Assembly: GCA_937921485.1 (NCBI GenBank)
Contig: CAKZSV010000059.1
Span: 1-42,733 of the forward strand
Direction: 5' to 3'
DNA length: 42,733 nt
From: an uncultured bacterium
GTDB lineage: Bacteria; Spirochaetota; UBA4802; JAGODF01
Positions 8,827-18,435 of this stretch are shown here, one piece after another. The translations under genes and the position numbers were made by a program. Position 1 is the stretch's first letter; each line of letters opens with the position of its first letter. The notes under the pieces were generated by a model that saw nothing but the letters and a program-made list of their open reading frames with translations, was not told the origin of the DNA and did not search any database.

Positions 8827-10497
8827 ATGTCAGTATTTAAACTGAAGCATATCCCCATAACTTCAGATGAAATGCAATCGCTCGGATGGGATGCTGTGGA
8901 TGTGGTGCTCATCACCGGCGATGCGTTTGTAGACCATCCGGCGTTTGGCGCAGCCGTGATTGCGCGCGTGCTCCTCAATGCGGGATTTCGAGTTGCGGTG
9001 ATTGCCCAGCCCGACTGGAAGCGGCCGGACTCCGTGATGGCATTTGGCAGGCCCCGGCTTTTCTTCGGTATCACCTCGGGTAATGTTGATTCCATGATAG
9101 GGCGCTTCACTGCGTTTAAAAAAGTGCGCAATGATGATCCGTATTCCCCGAACGGCATTGCGGGCAAAAGGCCTCCACGCGCGGTGATTGTATATGCGAA
9201 TCTTGTAAAAAGCGCTTTCAAAGATGTGCCGATTGTGCTCGGTGGTATTGAAGCAAGCATGCGCAGGCTCGCGCATTACGATTTCTGGGATGACGCGGTG
9301 CGCCGTTCAGTGCTACTGGACGCGCGTGCGGATGTGCTGGTGTACGGCATGGGCGAGGAAGCGGTGCTAAAAATCGCGCGCCGCATGGCGGATGGCAGAT
9401 GGGATGATTCGCCAAAAAAAATTCCTGGTACTGTTGAAATTGCACGCATCCTCCCGGAAAATTATTTGCTCCTTCCTCCCGAGGAAGAAGTTCTTACAAA
9501 TAAAAAGGCTTTTACCGAAATGTACCGCATGCTGTACCGGAATGCGGAAAAGCCGATTGCGCAGCTTTCGGGCAAACGATTTTTACTGCACAATCCTGCC
9601 GGCGTGATGGAATCGTCGAGTCTTGAAGAAATTCACCGGCTTCCCTTTTCTCGCGAGGTGCATCCTTTCTATGGCAATGCCCGGATTCCCGCGTTTGAGA
9701 TGATACGCTGTTCGGTGATATCGCACAGGGGATGCGTCTCGGGATGTTCATTTTGTTCGCTTGGGCTGCATCAGGGGAGGAGGATTGTTGCGCGCGGGGG
9801 GGATTCAATTTTTGAAGAAATTGAAAATATCAAGCGGCAATCGTATTTTCGGGGCCATATCACCGACATCGGCGGCCCTTCGGCGGATATGTACGCGTAT
9901 ACATGCAAAGCAGGATGGAAGTGCGCGCGTGAAAGCTGCCTTTTCCCGGGCGTGTGTCCAAATCTCATATGCGATGAGATTTCCTGGGTGAAGCTTCTCG
10001 GCGATGCTGCGGCAAAAAGCGGCATACAGCATGTCACGGTGGGCTCTGGCGTGCGGTTTGACCTCATCGCGCGAAGCGACAGTTCCTTGCTCGATGAGCT
10101 GATACGTCATCACGTAAGCGGTCAGTTGAAGATTGCTCCGGAGCACACCAATGAGCATGTGTTGCGCGCCATGCGGAAGCGGCATCTTGCGCCTCTGGAT
10201 GAGTTTGTCGCCCGATATTTTGCTGCCGCGAAAAAAGCGAAAATAAAGCGCTATCTTATTCCCTATCTCATGTCGTGCCATCCGGGCTGCGGCATGCGGG
10301 AAATGAAAGAGATGAAGAAAAACATCACTGATATCTTTCATTTTGTACCCGAGCAGGTACAGGCGTTTATTCCGCTTCCCATGACATTGTCCTCGGTGAT
10401 ATACTGGACCGGTTGCGATCCCTTAAGCGGCGAAGAATTCTTCGTTGAAAAAAGCCCATCGGGCAGACGCGCGCAGCATCGGGTTTTTTTATCTTGA
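8827..10497 (+). CDS. ygiQ: YgiQ-family radical SAM protein
   Basis: 556 residues. The N-terminal cobalamin-binding-like region (DVVLITGDAFVDHPAFGAAVIARVL, then GGIEASMRRLAHYDFW) is typical of YgiQ/UPF0313. The radical SAM cluster motif is C303-x3-C307-x2-C310 in HRGCVSGCSFCSLG. The later part (GQLKIAPEH, YLIPYLMSCHPGC) is also family-typical. The length is somewhat shorter than E. coli YgiQ (over 700). The reaction is not known for the family. The ATG at 8827 starts the conserved MSVF; an in-frame TTG lies six codons upstream but inside the promoter. It appears to be translated from a leaderless mRNA. Confidence 0.9.
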   Translation: MSVFKLKHIPITSDEMQSLGWDAVDVVLITGDAFVDHPAFGAAVIARVLLNAGFRVAVIAQPDWKRPDSVMAFGRPRLFFGITSGNVDSMIGRFTAFKKVRNDDPYSPNGIAGKRPPRAVIVYANLVKSAFKDVPIVLGGIEASMRRLAHYDFWDDAVRRSVLLDARADVLVYGMGEEAVLKIARRMADGRWDDSPKKIPGTVEIARILPENYLLLPPEEEVLTNKKAFTEMYRMLYRNAEKPIAQLSGKRFLLHNPAGVMESSSLEEIHRLPFSREVHPFYGNARIPAFEMIRCSVISHRGCVSGCSFCSLGLHQGRRIVARGGDSIFEEIENIKRQSYFRGHITDIGGPSADMYAYTCKAGWKCARESCLFPGVCPNLICDEISWVKLLGDAAAKSGIQHVTVGSGVRFDLIARSDSSLLDELIRHHVSGQLKIAPEHTNEHVLRAMRKRHLAPLDEFVARYFAAAKKAKIKRYLIPYLMSCHPGCGMREMKEMKKNITDIFHFVPEQVQAFIPLPMTLSSVIYWTGCDPLSGEEFFVEKSPSGRRAQHRVFLS

Positions 10498-10520
10498 CAC
10501 GGTACATCAGCGGGTATGAT
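10494..10520 (+). promoter_or_regulatory. Promoter of glyA, -35 overlapping the ygiQ stop codon
   Basis: TTGACA (10494-10499) and TATGAT (10515-10520) are 15 bases apart, slightly short. The TGA stop of ygiQ is part of the -35. A GC-rich stretch ending in seven T just before it (10431-10491) could act as an imperfect terminator for ygiQ. The next gene begins 32 bases after the -10. Confidence 0.55.
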
Positions 10521-10552
10521 GGCACGAAAACCCTGGATAAAGGAGTCGAAGG

Positions 10553-11812
10553 ATGACCATTGCCGAATCGATGCTGAAAAAAAATGACCCGGAAGTGTAC
10601 GCGGCAATTCAGGAGGAAAACCGCCGCCAGGAAGAAACACTTATTCTCATCGCATCCGAAAATTATGTGTCGAAAGCGGTGCTTGAGGCGTCAGCCTGCA
10701 CCATGACCAATAAATATGCAGAAGGATATCCCGGGAAGCGCTACTACAACGGGTGTCAGTTCGTTGACCGCGCTGAGACAATTGCAATCGAGCGCATTAA
10801 AAAGCTCTTTGGAGCGGAGGCTGCCAATGTCCAGCCGCACAGCGGCGCGCAGGCGAACATGGCGGTGGAGCTTGCGGTGCTGAAACCCGGCGATACGGTA
10901 ATGGGCATGAACCTGGCGCATGGCGGGCATCTGACGCATGGCTCGCCGGTGAATTTTTCAGGCCTCACCTATCGCATCGTCTCGTATGGCGTCACGAAGG
11001 ACACCAATCGGATTGATTACGATGAGGCGTTGAAGCTTGCGAAAGAGCACAAACCGAAGCTGGTGATTGTGGGCGCATCGGCGTATCCGCGACTCATTGA
11101 TTTTGCGAAGTTTCGTGAGATTGCCGACGCCGCGGGCGCGGTGCTCATGGCGGATATCGCGCACATTGCGGGGCTGGTCGCCACTGGCCATCATCCGTCC
11201 CCTGTCGGCATAGCCGACTACGTGACGTTTACCACGCACAAAACATTGCGCGGACCGCGCGGCGGGGTAATTCTCACCTCGAAAGCACGCGAAGCGGAGA
11301 TGAACAAATTCATCTTCCCGGGCATTCAGGGCGGGCCGCTCATGCACACCATTGCCGCGAAGGCGGTGGCATTCGGCGAGGCGCTTCGGGACGATTTCAA
11401 AGATTATTCAAAGCAAGTCATCGATAACGCGGCCGCTCTTGCTGAAACGCTGCTCTCGCGCGGCCTGCATCTGGTTTCGGGAGGTACCGACAACCACCTG
11501 ATGCTGGTTGACCTTCGCAATAAAAATCTCACGGGGCGCGATGTGGCAAACCGCCTTGAGTCGGCAGGCATCACCTGCAACAAAAACGGCGTTCCGTTCG
11601 ATGATAAATCTCCGATGGTCACCAGCGGCATCCGGCTTGGAAGTCCCGCGCTTACCACGAGAGGTTTTAGTGCTGATGAATTTAAGCGCGTCGGCGGCCT
11701 CATCTGCGATATTATCGATTATATGAACGATGACGCGGTGCTCTCGCGCGTGAAAGGCGCGGTGAAGGAACTCTGTGCCGCGCATCCATCGGAGCATCTG
11801 CGGCTGGTATAG
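10553..11812 (+). CDS. glyA: Serine hydroxymethyltransferase
   Basis: 419 residues, the usual bacterial length. PLP enzyme that interconverts serine and glycine while charging tetrahydrofolate with a one-carbon unit. The early motif [15 protein letters not shown], the HGGHLTHG loop, DIAHIAGL and the PLP-lysine motif [12 protein letters not shown] (Schiff-base K230) are all intact. AAGGAG stands 7 bases upstream of the ATG. Transcribed from its own promoter; convergent with acpS, whose stop is 14 bases away. It supplies one-carbon units that the purine gene at 21812 would use through 10-formyl-THF, though the two are not linked in an operon. Confidence 0.97.
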   Translation: MTIAESMLKKNDPEVYAAIQEENRRQEETLILIASENYVSKAVLEASACTMTNKYAEGYPGKRYYNGCQFVDRAETIAIERIKKLFGAEAANVQPHSGAQANMAVELAVLKPGDTVMGMNLAHGGHLTHGSPVNFSGLTYRIVSYGVTKDTNRIDYDEALKLAKEHKPKLVIVGASAYPRLIDFAKFREIADAAGAVLMADIAHIAGLVATGHHPSPVGIADYVTFTTHKTLRGPRGGVILTSKAREAEMNKFIFPGIQGGPLMHTIAAKAVAFGEALRDDFKDYSKQVIDNAAALAETLLSRGLHLVSGGTDNHLMLVDLRNKNLTGRDVANRLESAGITCNKNGVPFDDKSPMVTSGIRLGSPALTTRGFSADEFKRVGGLICDIIDYMNDDAVLSRVKGAVKELCAAHPSEHLRLV

Positions 11813-11826
11813 CTTTTATATTTGCA

Positions 11827-12195
11827 TCAGCAGATGTTTTCAAGGATGGCCAATCCCACCGCCACGTCGCCGTCGTGGCTGATGCTGATGTGCAATGTCG
11901 CGCCTTCAATTCCCATCGAGCCGAGTAGTTTTTTTTCATTGGCCACGCAGGGTTTGCCGCCAGCGTCGTGTAAAATTTCAATATCGCGTATTCCGAAGGT
12001 GCTTTTCCCGGCAGCTTTGATGATTGCTTCCTTTACGGCGAATCTCCCTGCGATGAATTCGGTTTTTCGTTTTTCAGGGATGAGTGCGATTTCATTTTCC
12101 GTGAGAATGCGATTTAAAAATGTTTCGCCATGTTTGTTCAATAAATTCTCAATTCGCCTTGCCTGAACGATGTCAATTCCTATGCCGAGTATCAT
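11827..12195 (-). CDS. acpS: Holo-[acyl-carrier-protein] synthase
   Basis: 122 residues, standard AcpS size. It transfers 4'-phosphopantetheine from CoA to the serine of apo-ACP. The Mg-binding D8 in GIGIDIV and E56 in RFAVKEAIIKA are present, as is the C-terminal HISISHDGDVAVGLAI block. The Shine-Dalgarno region is poor (AGATAGG close to the ATG). It is a single gene convergent with glyA. Confidence 0.95.
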   Translation of the reverse strand: MILGIGIDIVQARRIENLLNKHGETFLNRILTENEIALIPEKRKTEFIAGRFAVKEAIIKAAGKSTFGIRDIEILHDAGGKPCVANEKKLLGSMGIEGATLHISISHDGDVAVGLAILENIC

Positions 12196-12314
12196 ATCCT
12201 ATCTCGCGTTGTGTTGCTGATTGTGCCGTCGGTATGCATATACATTGAGCATGCCGCATACGCAAGAAATTTTTTTTGAAGAAATGTGCGCCTGCCGTTT
12301 ACATAAAAAAGTAT

Positions 12315-12344
12315 TTGCATTTCCTCTTGCGTTCTGTGTATTAA
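12315..12344 (+). promoter_or_regulatory. Putative sigma-70 promoter of the cyclase operon
   Basis: TTGCAT (12315-12320) and TATTAA (12339-12344) are 18 bases apart in the 206-base region between acpS and the cyclase. The 57-base leader that would follow holds a few short A/T-rich repeats but no clear structure. Confidence 0.4.
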
Positions 12345-12401
12345 TACATTGATGTGTAGCTATTATACTGATGTATGTCAAAAGCAGGGTGAACGGGAAT
12401 T

Positions 12402-14270
12402 ATGGAAAAGCAAAAATTCAATTTCTTCAATCGGCTGAAAATTCGCGAAAAACTCATATCAATCATCTCGCTCATCATCGTTGCTTCGATGTCGGGAATG
12501 ATTTTTCTGGCTACGTTTTTTTTCAAATCCGACACGAAGATCCGCATAGAAGAACTCAATCTTAAACTATCCGACATTGTGGCCCTTAAAGTCCGTACCG
12601 ATTTTATATCGGTGACAGAAAAAATGCATCTCATGGGCACTACCCTTCAGCAGGAATTTCGAAGCGGCGCCCAGAAAGAGCTCTTTATGGATCTTTTTTT
12701 CAGAAATGACCGCGATTTTCTGGGGCTTCTCATTGTTGAGAAAGCGGGGGGCAAACTGTCGGTAAAGAATTCCGTGTACAATAAAGCCTTTTTTGCTGAA
12801 AAGAAGCTGCCGCCCGCCATGTTCGATGAAATCACCCGTTCGGCGGAAAATTTCTTTCTTCGCCCATTTGCCGATGATGCGGTGGTGTACAACGCTTCGG
12901 ATGCATTCAACATGCCCGTGCTTGCCGTGGGTCTGCCGTTTGCGCGCGTCGGCGGAAAGGTCGAATCGGCGCTCATCGGGTTTATAAAAATGGACCGCTT
13001 TCTGCAAGCCTTCCGCTCCGGCTATATCCAGACCTATCTGGTCAACAGCGAAGGCGATCTCATTGCGCATTCCGACGGCAAGCTCATTTTATCCAGGGGA
13101 AATTTCCTGAATGTGCCCATCGTAAAGCTCATGCTTTCCAGCAATAAGGAAAACGAATTCAGGCGCTATAAAGACTTTGAGGGTGAATATCATTATGGCT
13201 CGTTCAAAAAAGTAGGTTTTGCGGGAACGGGGGTCATCGCCACGGTGCCTGAAAATACCGCGCTGGCGGAGGTGTACCGGATTCAGCGGCGCAATCTCAT
13301 GATTATGGTCATCGTGCTCAACCTTGCAGTGCTGATTGTGTATTTCTTCGGGAAAACGCTCACCACCCCTCTCATCAAACTTGTGGGAGCGACCAAAGAA
13401 ATCGAAAAAGGAAATTTCAAAGTCAATATCGTGCCTGCTTCCGCGGACGAAATCGGTGAGCTCACCGAGTCCTTTGTGGCAATGGGCAGGGGGCTGGAAG
13501 AGCGCGAAAAGCTGAAAGAAACATTTGGAAAATTCGTGAACAAGGAAATCGCGGAGCAGGTGCTCAAAGGTGAAATCAAGCTTGGTGGTGAGCGCAAAAA
13601 CGTGGCGGTGTTTTTCTCTGACATCCGCTCGTTCACAGCTATTTCCGAAAAGCTTGAACCGGAAGAAGTTGTTGAATTTTTAAATGAGTATATGACGCGG
13701 ATGGTCACCTGCGTGAACAATACCGGCGGCGTTGTGGACAAATTTATCGGCGATGCCATCATGGCGGTGTGGGGCGCGCCGGTGTCGTACGGGAACGATA
13801 TCGCCAATGCCATCAACGGCGCGCTCATGATGCGCAATGAACTGATACTTTTCAATCGCGGGCGGGGGAGCGCAAGAAAGCCCATCATTCGAATAGGATG
13901 CGGCATCAACTATGGGCCGGTGCTGGCAGGACAGATCGGCTCGGAAGAGCGCATGGAATACACCGTCATAGGGGATACCGTGAATCTTGCATCGCGCATC
14001 GAGGCACTCAATAAACCGTTTGGTACCGATATCCTCATTTCGACCGACGCATACGAGAAGGTGAAGGATCTTTATCTGGTGGAGCCGATGCAGAAGATAA
14101 AAGTGAAAGGCAAAAGCGAACCCCAGCAGATATACGCGGTGCTCGGCAGAATAAAGGATCCGCACGCTCCAAAAACCCTTGAGGAGCTTCGTGCGATGCT
14201 CGGCATTGAGATGAAGGGCAAGCCGGAGGCGGCAACCGAGGAGGAAGTGAAGTATGAAATCATTGAGTAG
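12402..14270 (+). CDS. Membrane class III adenylate cyclase with extracytoplasmic sensor and HAMP
   Basis: 622 residues. TM1 (about 17-41) is followed by an extracytoplasmic domain of about 250 residues (Cache-like in size and in its YLVNSEGDLIAHSDGK block). TM2 (297-316), a HAMP linker and a C-terminal class III cyclase domain follow. Metal aspartates D407 (FFSDIRSFT) and D451 (FIGDAIM) are present, as are transition-state N528 and R532 (VNLASR). The base-reading pair K447/T521 fits cyanobacterial-type adenylate, not guanylate, cyclases. So it should be active and make cAMP in response to a periplasmic signal. Its end overlaps the next gene by 17 bases, with a Shine-Dalgarno (GGAGGAAG) inside this gene. 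Confidence 0.93.
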   Translation: MEKQKFNFFNRLKIREKLISIISLIIVASMSGMIFLATFFFKSDTKIRIEELNLKLSDIVALKVRTDFISVTEKMHLMGTTLQQEFRSGAQKELFMDLFFRNDRDFLGLLIVEKAGGKLSVKNSVYNKAFFAEKKLPPAMFDEITRSAENFFLRPFADDAVVYNASDAFNMPVLAVGLPFARVGGKVESALIGFIKMDRFLQAFRSGYIQTYLVNSEGDLIAHSDGKLILSRGNFLNVPIVKLMLSSNKENEFRRYKDFEGEYHYGSFKKVGFAGTGVIATVPENTALAEVYRIQRRNLMIMVIVLNLAVLIVYFFGKTLTTPLIKLVGATKEIEKGNFKVNIVPASADEIGELTESFVAMGRGLEEREKLKETFGKFVNKEIAEQVLKGEIKLGGERKNVAVFFSDIRSFTAISEKLEPEEVVEFLNEYMTRMVTCVNNTGGVVDKFIGDAIMAVWGAPVSYGNDIANAINGALMMRNELILFNRGRGSARKPIIRIGCGINYGPVLAGQIGSEERMEYTVIGDTVNLASRIEALNKPFGTDILISTDAYEKVKDLYLVEPMQKIKVKGKSEPQQIYAVLGRIKDPHAPKTLEELRAMLGIEMKGKPEAATEEEVKYEIIE

Positions 14271-17200
14271 CGACGCGCTCGTGCTGGGCGCAAGCGCCAT
14301 CATCATCACCACGTTTTCTTTTCTTCTTTTTCTTGATTTCACTTCTAAAATCGAAGCCGGCGATGCGGAACAGATCGGCGTCATCACGTTTAAAAAGCGG
14401 GTTTCACAGCGCAAATACGGCACCCAGGTCATCTGGGAAGAAATCGAGCAGAACGCGCCCGTGTACGTGAACGATTCAATCCGCACCGCGGAGCGTTCAG
14501 AGGCGGTGGTGAAGCTGAAGGACGGCACATCGCTCGAACTTGATGAAAACAGCATGATTGTCCTGGCGAAGTCGGAAGGAGCAATCAATATCAATTTCGC
14601 GCAGGGCGCGATGTTTGCCCGGCGCGCGGAGGTAGCTGCGGAGGGGTCTCCGGCGGTCAACATCGTTTCTGGCGCCGCGACGGTATCAATTGAAAAAAGC
14701 GACGTGAAGCTGTCGCAGAGCGATAAGGAAGACCTCAACCTCACCGTCGCGAAAGGAAGCGCGGTCATCAAAACCGGTGAGGAGGAGAAAGTGCTTGCCG
14801 TGAATCAGAACGCGGTGGTGCTCAAAGACGCAAAGGTTGCGCAGGTCCGCGAGGTGAAGCTGCATCTTGTATCGCCCGATCCAAATACATACATCGTGAC
14901 CGGCGAAGATGCGCACGCGGTTGTTTTTTCCTGGGAACCCACGGGCGATGATGGCGGCGTTTTATTCGAATTGGCGAAAGACCGCGGCTTCGCCACAGTG
15001 GTGAAGCGCATGCGGGTCAAAGGAGAAAGCGTCAGCGAAAAAGTGCCCGCGGGCGAATACTACTGGCGTATCGCTTCCGAAGATAAAGCTGCCGGTAAAA
15101 CCGACTACAGCGATTCACGGAAAATTTCTATCGTGAGCGACAGGCCGGTATTGCTCTTTTCTCCCGATGATGCCGCGAAGTTCAGTTTCGTGTCCGCTCC
15201 GCCTCTGATACGATTCAGATGGAGTAAAAATGAGCTGGCGTCGGGATATGTACTCGAAATTGCGCGCGATGCCAATTTCAAGGATGTCATTATGTCCGGT
15301 CCCACGGTGCTTACCGAACAGGCGCTGGATACTCTGCGCGAAGGGACGTATTTCTGGCGGGTGAGTTCGAAGATTGCCATGGCAGGAGATTATAGCGGAA
15401 AGAGTGCGGCAAGAAAATTTATTGTAGAGAAAAAACGACAGGTCGCGGCAACCGAGCCAATCGGTCCGCCTGATGGCGCTTTGATGAGTCCCATTCAGGT
15501 GAGAAACAAGGGCATGCTTTTAAGCTGGAAGCTCGTGGAGGGCGTGGCTTCCTATGAAATACTTCTTTCAAAAAGTAAGGATTTCTCTAAAAGCGAAGTT
15601 CAGCAGGTGGTATCCGGGAATTATATTCGCATTGTAAAAGATTTTCAGGCGGGTGAATATTTCTGGAAGGTAAAACCGGTTGTGGGCGCAGATGCGGAAG
15701 GCCCGGGCTATTCTGCCGTGAGAAAACTCACAGTTCTGGAAAGCGGCGGAATCAATCTTATATCGCCTGTGAATAATTTTTCGGTGAAACCTCAGAAGGA
15801 TGCAGCAAATATCGAGCTATCATTTTCATGGAGCAAGGTTCCCATAAACGGGAACTTTGTTTTCGAGCTATCAAAAGAGCCATCCTTTAAACAAATTGAA
15901 TGGAGCGATCTGATTTCTGCCACTTCAATAAAAACGGCTGTTGCGCCGGGCACGTATTACTGGCGCGTATCGCTTGTTGATGATGACCGCTCGGAGCTTT
16001 TTAAAAGCGACGTCCGTTCATTCAGGGTGATGGAACCGGAGAGAACTCCGCCAAAAGCAACGCTTGTGGTAATACCCGCGCCCGAGGCTGCGATGGTGTT
16101 TGTAAATGGCGCTAAAATCGGCCAGGGGAAAGTGAGCGTGCCGCTTGAAGGAGGCAACGCGAAGATAGAAGTTCTCGCAGAAGGATATAAAAAATTCGAA
16201 AGCACCATCGATATCCGCGCGGGAGAGAAAAAGGAATTCATCGCAACGCTTGAGAAACTGCCGCAGAAACCCACTCTTTCAGTCCGTGTAAATCCGGCGC
16301 GAAGCGCCGTCTATGTCAATGGCGTCCTTGCAGGATACGGCAACGTGCGCGTGAATCCCGATGCGGGATTGGTTCGCCTTGTGGTGCAATCGGCCGGATA
16401 TAAAAAATACGAGAAGGAACTCATCCTCAAGGAAGGAGAAAGCCGGGAAATCGTTGCGGAACTCGAGCTCGTGCGGCGGGAAGCGGAAATGGTCGTGCCG
16501 CAACTGAAAACTGCGGATTCCCTTGCCTCACCTCCTTTAGTGTACGGAAGTGCGGTGGTGACGACTACATCGACTGGCACTGTGATTGCCACGCAGAAAA
16601 GCGGCGCTTTTGCCTGGAAGACGGAACTGAAAAGCAAGGTGGAATCAACGCCGGTGGCCAGTGGAGAAGCCATCTACGTGGTGACATCGCGAGGAGAACT
16701 TGTTGCGCTTGATGCCGGAAATGGAAAGGTGCGCTGGAAGAAAAACATTGACGGGCCCGTGCTGTTTGCGTCTAAGCCTCTTATCGCAGAGGATAAAGTG
16801 ATTGTTGCGACAAGCTACGGCAGCGTGGAAGCGTATTCCAAGGACGGCAGGGAATTGTGGAAGTTAAAAGTGGGTGGCGTTTTTAGCTCTCCGTCACAGG
16901 CTCAGGGAGTGCTGTATGTGGGCGCAGGAGATCGGAATATTTATGCGCTTTCAATTAAAAACGGGAATATTGTATGGAAGTTTGCCACAGACAGCCGAAT
17001 GGTTGCCTCGAGCCCGATTGTGCACCGGAATCTGGTATACGCGGGATGCTACAGCGGAACTTTGTATGCGATTGCGGCGAAGGATGGTACGCTCAGGTGG
17101 AAGTATGAAGCGAAATCGCCGATTGTTACCAATCCAGTTGTATGGCAGCAGAAAATCGCGATAGCACCGATGAACGGCGAAATCACCGCGCTGGCTGCCG

Positions 17201-17460
17201 ATACCGGCAAAGTGCTGTGGATATTCCAATCGAAGAGCAAAATTGTGCTTGACCCTTTGTATAAAAATGGAGAAATATATGCTGCTGGCGACAGGAGCTT
17301 TTATATTCTGGACGCGGAGAGCGGAAAAGAGAAATGGAAAATGGAATTCGAAAGTACAATAAAAACTGCTCCATCGCTGGTGGGAGAGGATGTCGTGATG
17401 GCGCTGAAAAACGGCGAAATGGTTTCTCTGAATCCGGCACAGCGGAAGCGGAATCGGTAA
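14254..17460 (+). CDS. FecR / Ig-like / PEGA / PQQ-propeller membrane-anchored protein
   Basis: 1068 residues. One N-terminal membrane segment (about 8-28) is followed by a FecR domain (about 65-185; VNDSIRTAERSEAVVKLKDG). Four Ig/Fn3-like repeats come next, each closed by a Gly-x-Tyr-aromatic-Trp-Arg/Lys block (YYWRI about 269, YFWRV 366, YFWKV 469, YYWRV 568). Two PEGA domains begin near 601 and 674 (VFVNGAKIGQGKV, VYVNGVLAGYGNV). A C-terminal beta-propeller (about 755-1060) has repeated PQQ/BamB-type motifs (GKVRWKKN, GRELWKLK, GNIVWKF, GTLRWKYE). All domains after the TM should be periplasmic. The 17-base overlap with the cyclase gene implies coupled expression and a joint role, possibly envelope or cell-wall sensing feeding cAMP. 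That role is inferred. Confidence 0.88.
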   Translation: MKSLSSDALVLGASAIIITTFSFLLFLDFTSKIEAGDAEQIGVITFKKRVSQRKYGTQVIWEEIEQNAPVYVNDSIRTAERSEAVVKLKDGTSLELDENSMIVLAKSEGAININFAQGAMFARRAEVAAEGSPAVNIVSGAATVSIEKSDVKLSQSDKEDLNLTVAKGSAVIKTGEEEKVLAVNQNAVVLKDAKVAQVREVKLHLVSPDPNTYIVTGEDAHAVVFSWEPTGDDGGVLFELAKDRGFATVVKRMRVKGESVSEKVPAGEYYWRIASEDKAAGKTDYSDSRKISIVSDRPVLLFSPDDAAKFSFVSAPPLIRFRWSKNELASGYVLEIARDANFKDVIMSGPTVLTEQALDTLREGTYFWRVSSKIAMAGDYSGKSAARKFIVEKKRQVAATEPIGPPDGALMSPIQVRNKGMLLSWKLVEGVASYEILLSKSKDFSKSEVQQVVSGNYIRIVKDFQAGEYFWKVKPVVGADAEGPGYSAVRKLTVLESGGINLISPVNNFSVKPQKDAANIELSFSWSKVPINGNFVFELSKEPSFKQIEWSDLISATSIKTAVAPGTYYWRVSLVDDDRSELFKSDVRSFRVMEPERTPPKATLVVIPAPEAAMVFVNGAKIGQGKVSVPLEGGNAKIEVLAEGYKKFESTIDIRAGEKKEFIATLEKLPQKPTLSVRVNPARSAVYVNGVLAGYGNVRVNPDAGLVRLVVQSAGYKKYEKELILKEGESREIVAELELVRREAEMVVPQLKTADSLASPPLVYGSAVVTTTSTGTVIATQKSGAFAWKTELKSKVESTPVASGEAIYVVTSRGELVALDAGNGKVRWKKNIDGPVLFASKPLIAEDKVIVATSYGSVEAYSKDGRELWKLKVGGVFSSPSQAQGVLYVGAGDRNIYALSIKNGNIVWKFATDSRMVASSPIVHRNLVYAGCYSGTLYAIAAKDGTLRWKYEAKSPIVTNPVVWQQKIAIAPMNGEITALAADTGKVLWIFQSKSKIVLDPLYKNGEIYAAGDRSFYILDAESGKEKWKMEFESTIKTAPSLVGEDVVMALKNGEMVSLNPAQRKRNR

Positions 17461-17607
17461 CCTGTATAACACAATTGCACTTTGTAACATAGAAAAAAAT
17501 ACTTTTATCGCTAAAAATGTATAAAAGAAAATGTCGTTTGCTTACAATTCTGCTTCATAAGGGGATGATAGTTGCTGTTCCCCTATATTTTATAATAGGA
17601 GGTTTTT

Positions 17608-18321
17608 ATGAGAAAGACCATTGCATTGTTGTGTGCACTTCTTGTCAGCGGGGGATTGTTTTGCAAGAAGCAGCAAAGCGAGCAGGCGGCAACTTCTCTT
17701 GCAAAAAAGTATGCGAAGTATCGCGTAGTCTTGAAAAAAGATGCTGAACTCACCACGTTCGCGGCCCTTCTTGAAAAGGGCGAGGATGTTGATCTCATTC
17801 AGGAACTCGAGCAGGCCGATAAAGCCGGCAAGAAATCGACACTAGCAAAGGTGCGCCTCACCGATGGAACGGAAGGATATGTCGATGTGCGTCACCTGGC
17901 CGACAAGGTGATTGTTTTCATTGAAGAGACGCCCGTTTTTGCCAGGCCCACCCTGGGAAGCCGGGTGCATTGTAAGGTGCCGAAGGGCACGATGGCCTTT
18001 GTGATTGGCGAGCAGGCCAACTGGGTGAAAGTGTATGCTGGTAAAATTGGCGATATCTGGGTGACCGACCATTGGGCACAGGGCGGCTATTCAACCGATC
18101 CGCAGATAATCCTGCAGGCGCGTACGTATGAGCAGGCGGTTGAGCAGCTCTCTTCCAAGAAGGAAAACGAACGAAAAGCGGGACAGCAAAAGCTTTCAGA
18201 AATCAGCCAGGGGGAAAGCATGTTTGCATCGCTTGCCAGAGAAAAGCTTGAAGCGTTCGAAGCGCAGCAAACACAAAAAGAGGAGGGTGGAACGGAAGCT
18301 GCAAGCCAGGAGATGAAGTAA
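17608..18321 (+). CDS. SH3-domain lipoprotein
   Basis: 237 residues. A signal peptide ends in a relaxed lipobox with C19 (VSGGLFC), as in spirochaetes. Two bacterial SH3-like modules follow (about 38-98, containing RLTDGTEGYVDVRHL, and 100-152, containing ETPVFARPTLGSRVHCKVPKG). A charged helical tail runs from about 170. SH3b domains usually bind peptidoglycan or cell-wall peptides. AGGAGG lies 5 bases before the ATG. A 6-bp inverted repeat (AGGGGA/TCCCCT, 17560-17584) sits in the upstream region. It is followed by a strong terminator. It lies 147 bases after the propeller protein, so it is probably a separate transcript with a related envelope role. Confidence 0.82.
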   Translation: MRKTIALLCALLVSGGLFCKKQQSEQAATSLAKKYAKYRVVLKKDAELTTFAALLEKGEDVDLIQELEQADKAGKKSTLAKVRLTDGTEGYVDVRHLADKVIVFIEETPVFARPTLGSRVHCKVPKGTMAFVIGEQANWVKVYAGKIGDIWVTDHWAQGGYSTDPQIILQARTYEQAVEQLSSKKENERKAGQQKLSEISQGESMFASLAREKLEAFEAQQTQKEEGGTEAASQEMK

Positions 18322-18380
18322 AACTGGATTGGCAAGGAAAGAAATCAAAAATATCATTTAAAAAAAATATTTTCGCACAC

Positions 18381-18418
18381 AACCGCTTTCATCGATGCTT
18401 CGATAAAAGCGGTTTTTT
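18381..18418 (+). terminator. Rho-independent terminator of the SH3 lipoprotein gene
   Basis: Perfect 9-bp stem AACCGCTTT (18381-18389) and AAAGCGGTT (18406-18414). The loop itself can pair (ATCGA/TCGAT). It is followed by a run of T. It lies 60 bases after the stop and just beyond the convergent recR stop, so it may serve mainly the plus strand. Confidence 0.85.
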
Positions 18419-18435
18419 GTTGCAATGAAAAAGCA

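Noticed and set aside
13680..14771. 363-codon open frame on the minus strand
   Set aside because: Lies antisense across the cyclase and FecR-protein genes, whose motifs are intact. No Shine-Dalgarno and no family features; a shadow frame.
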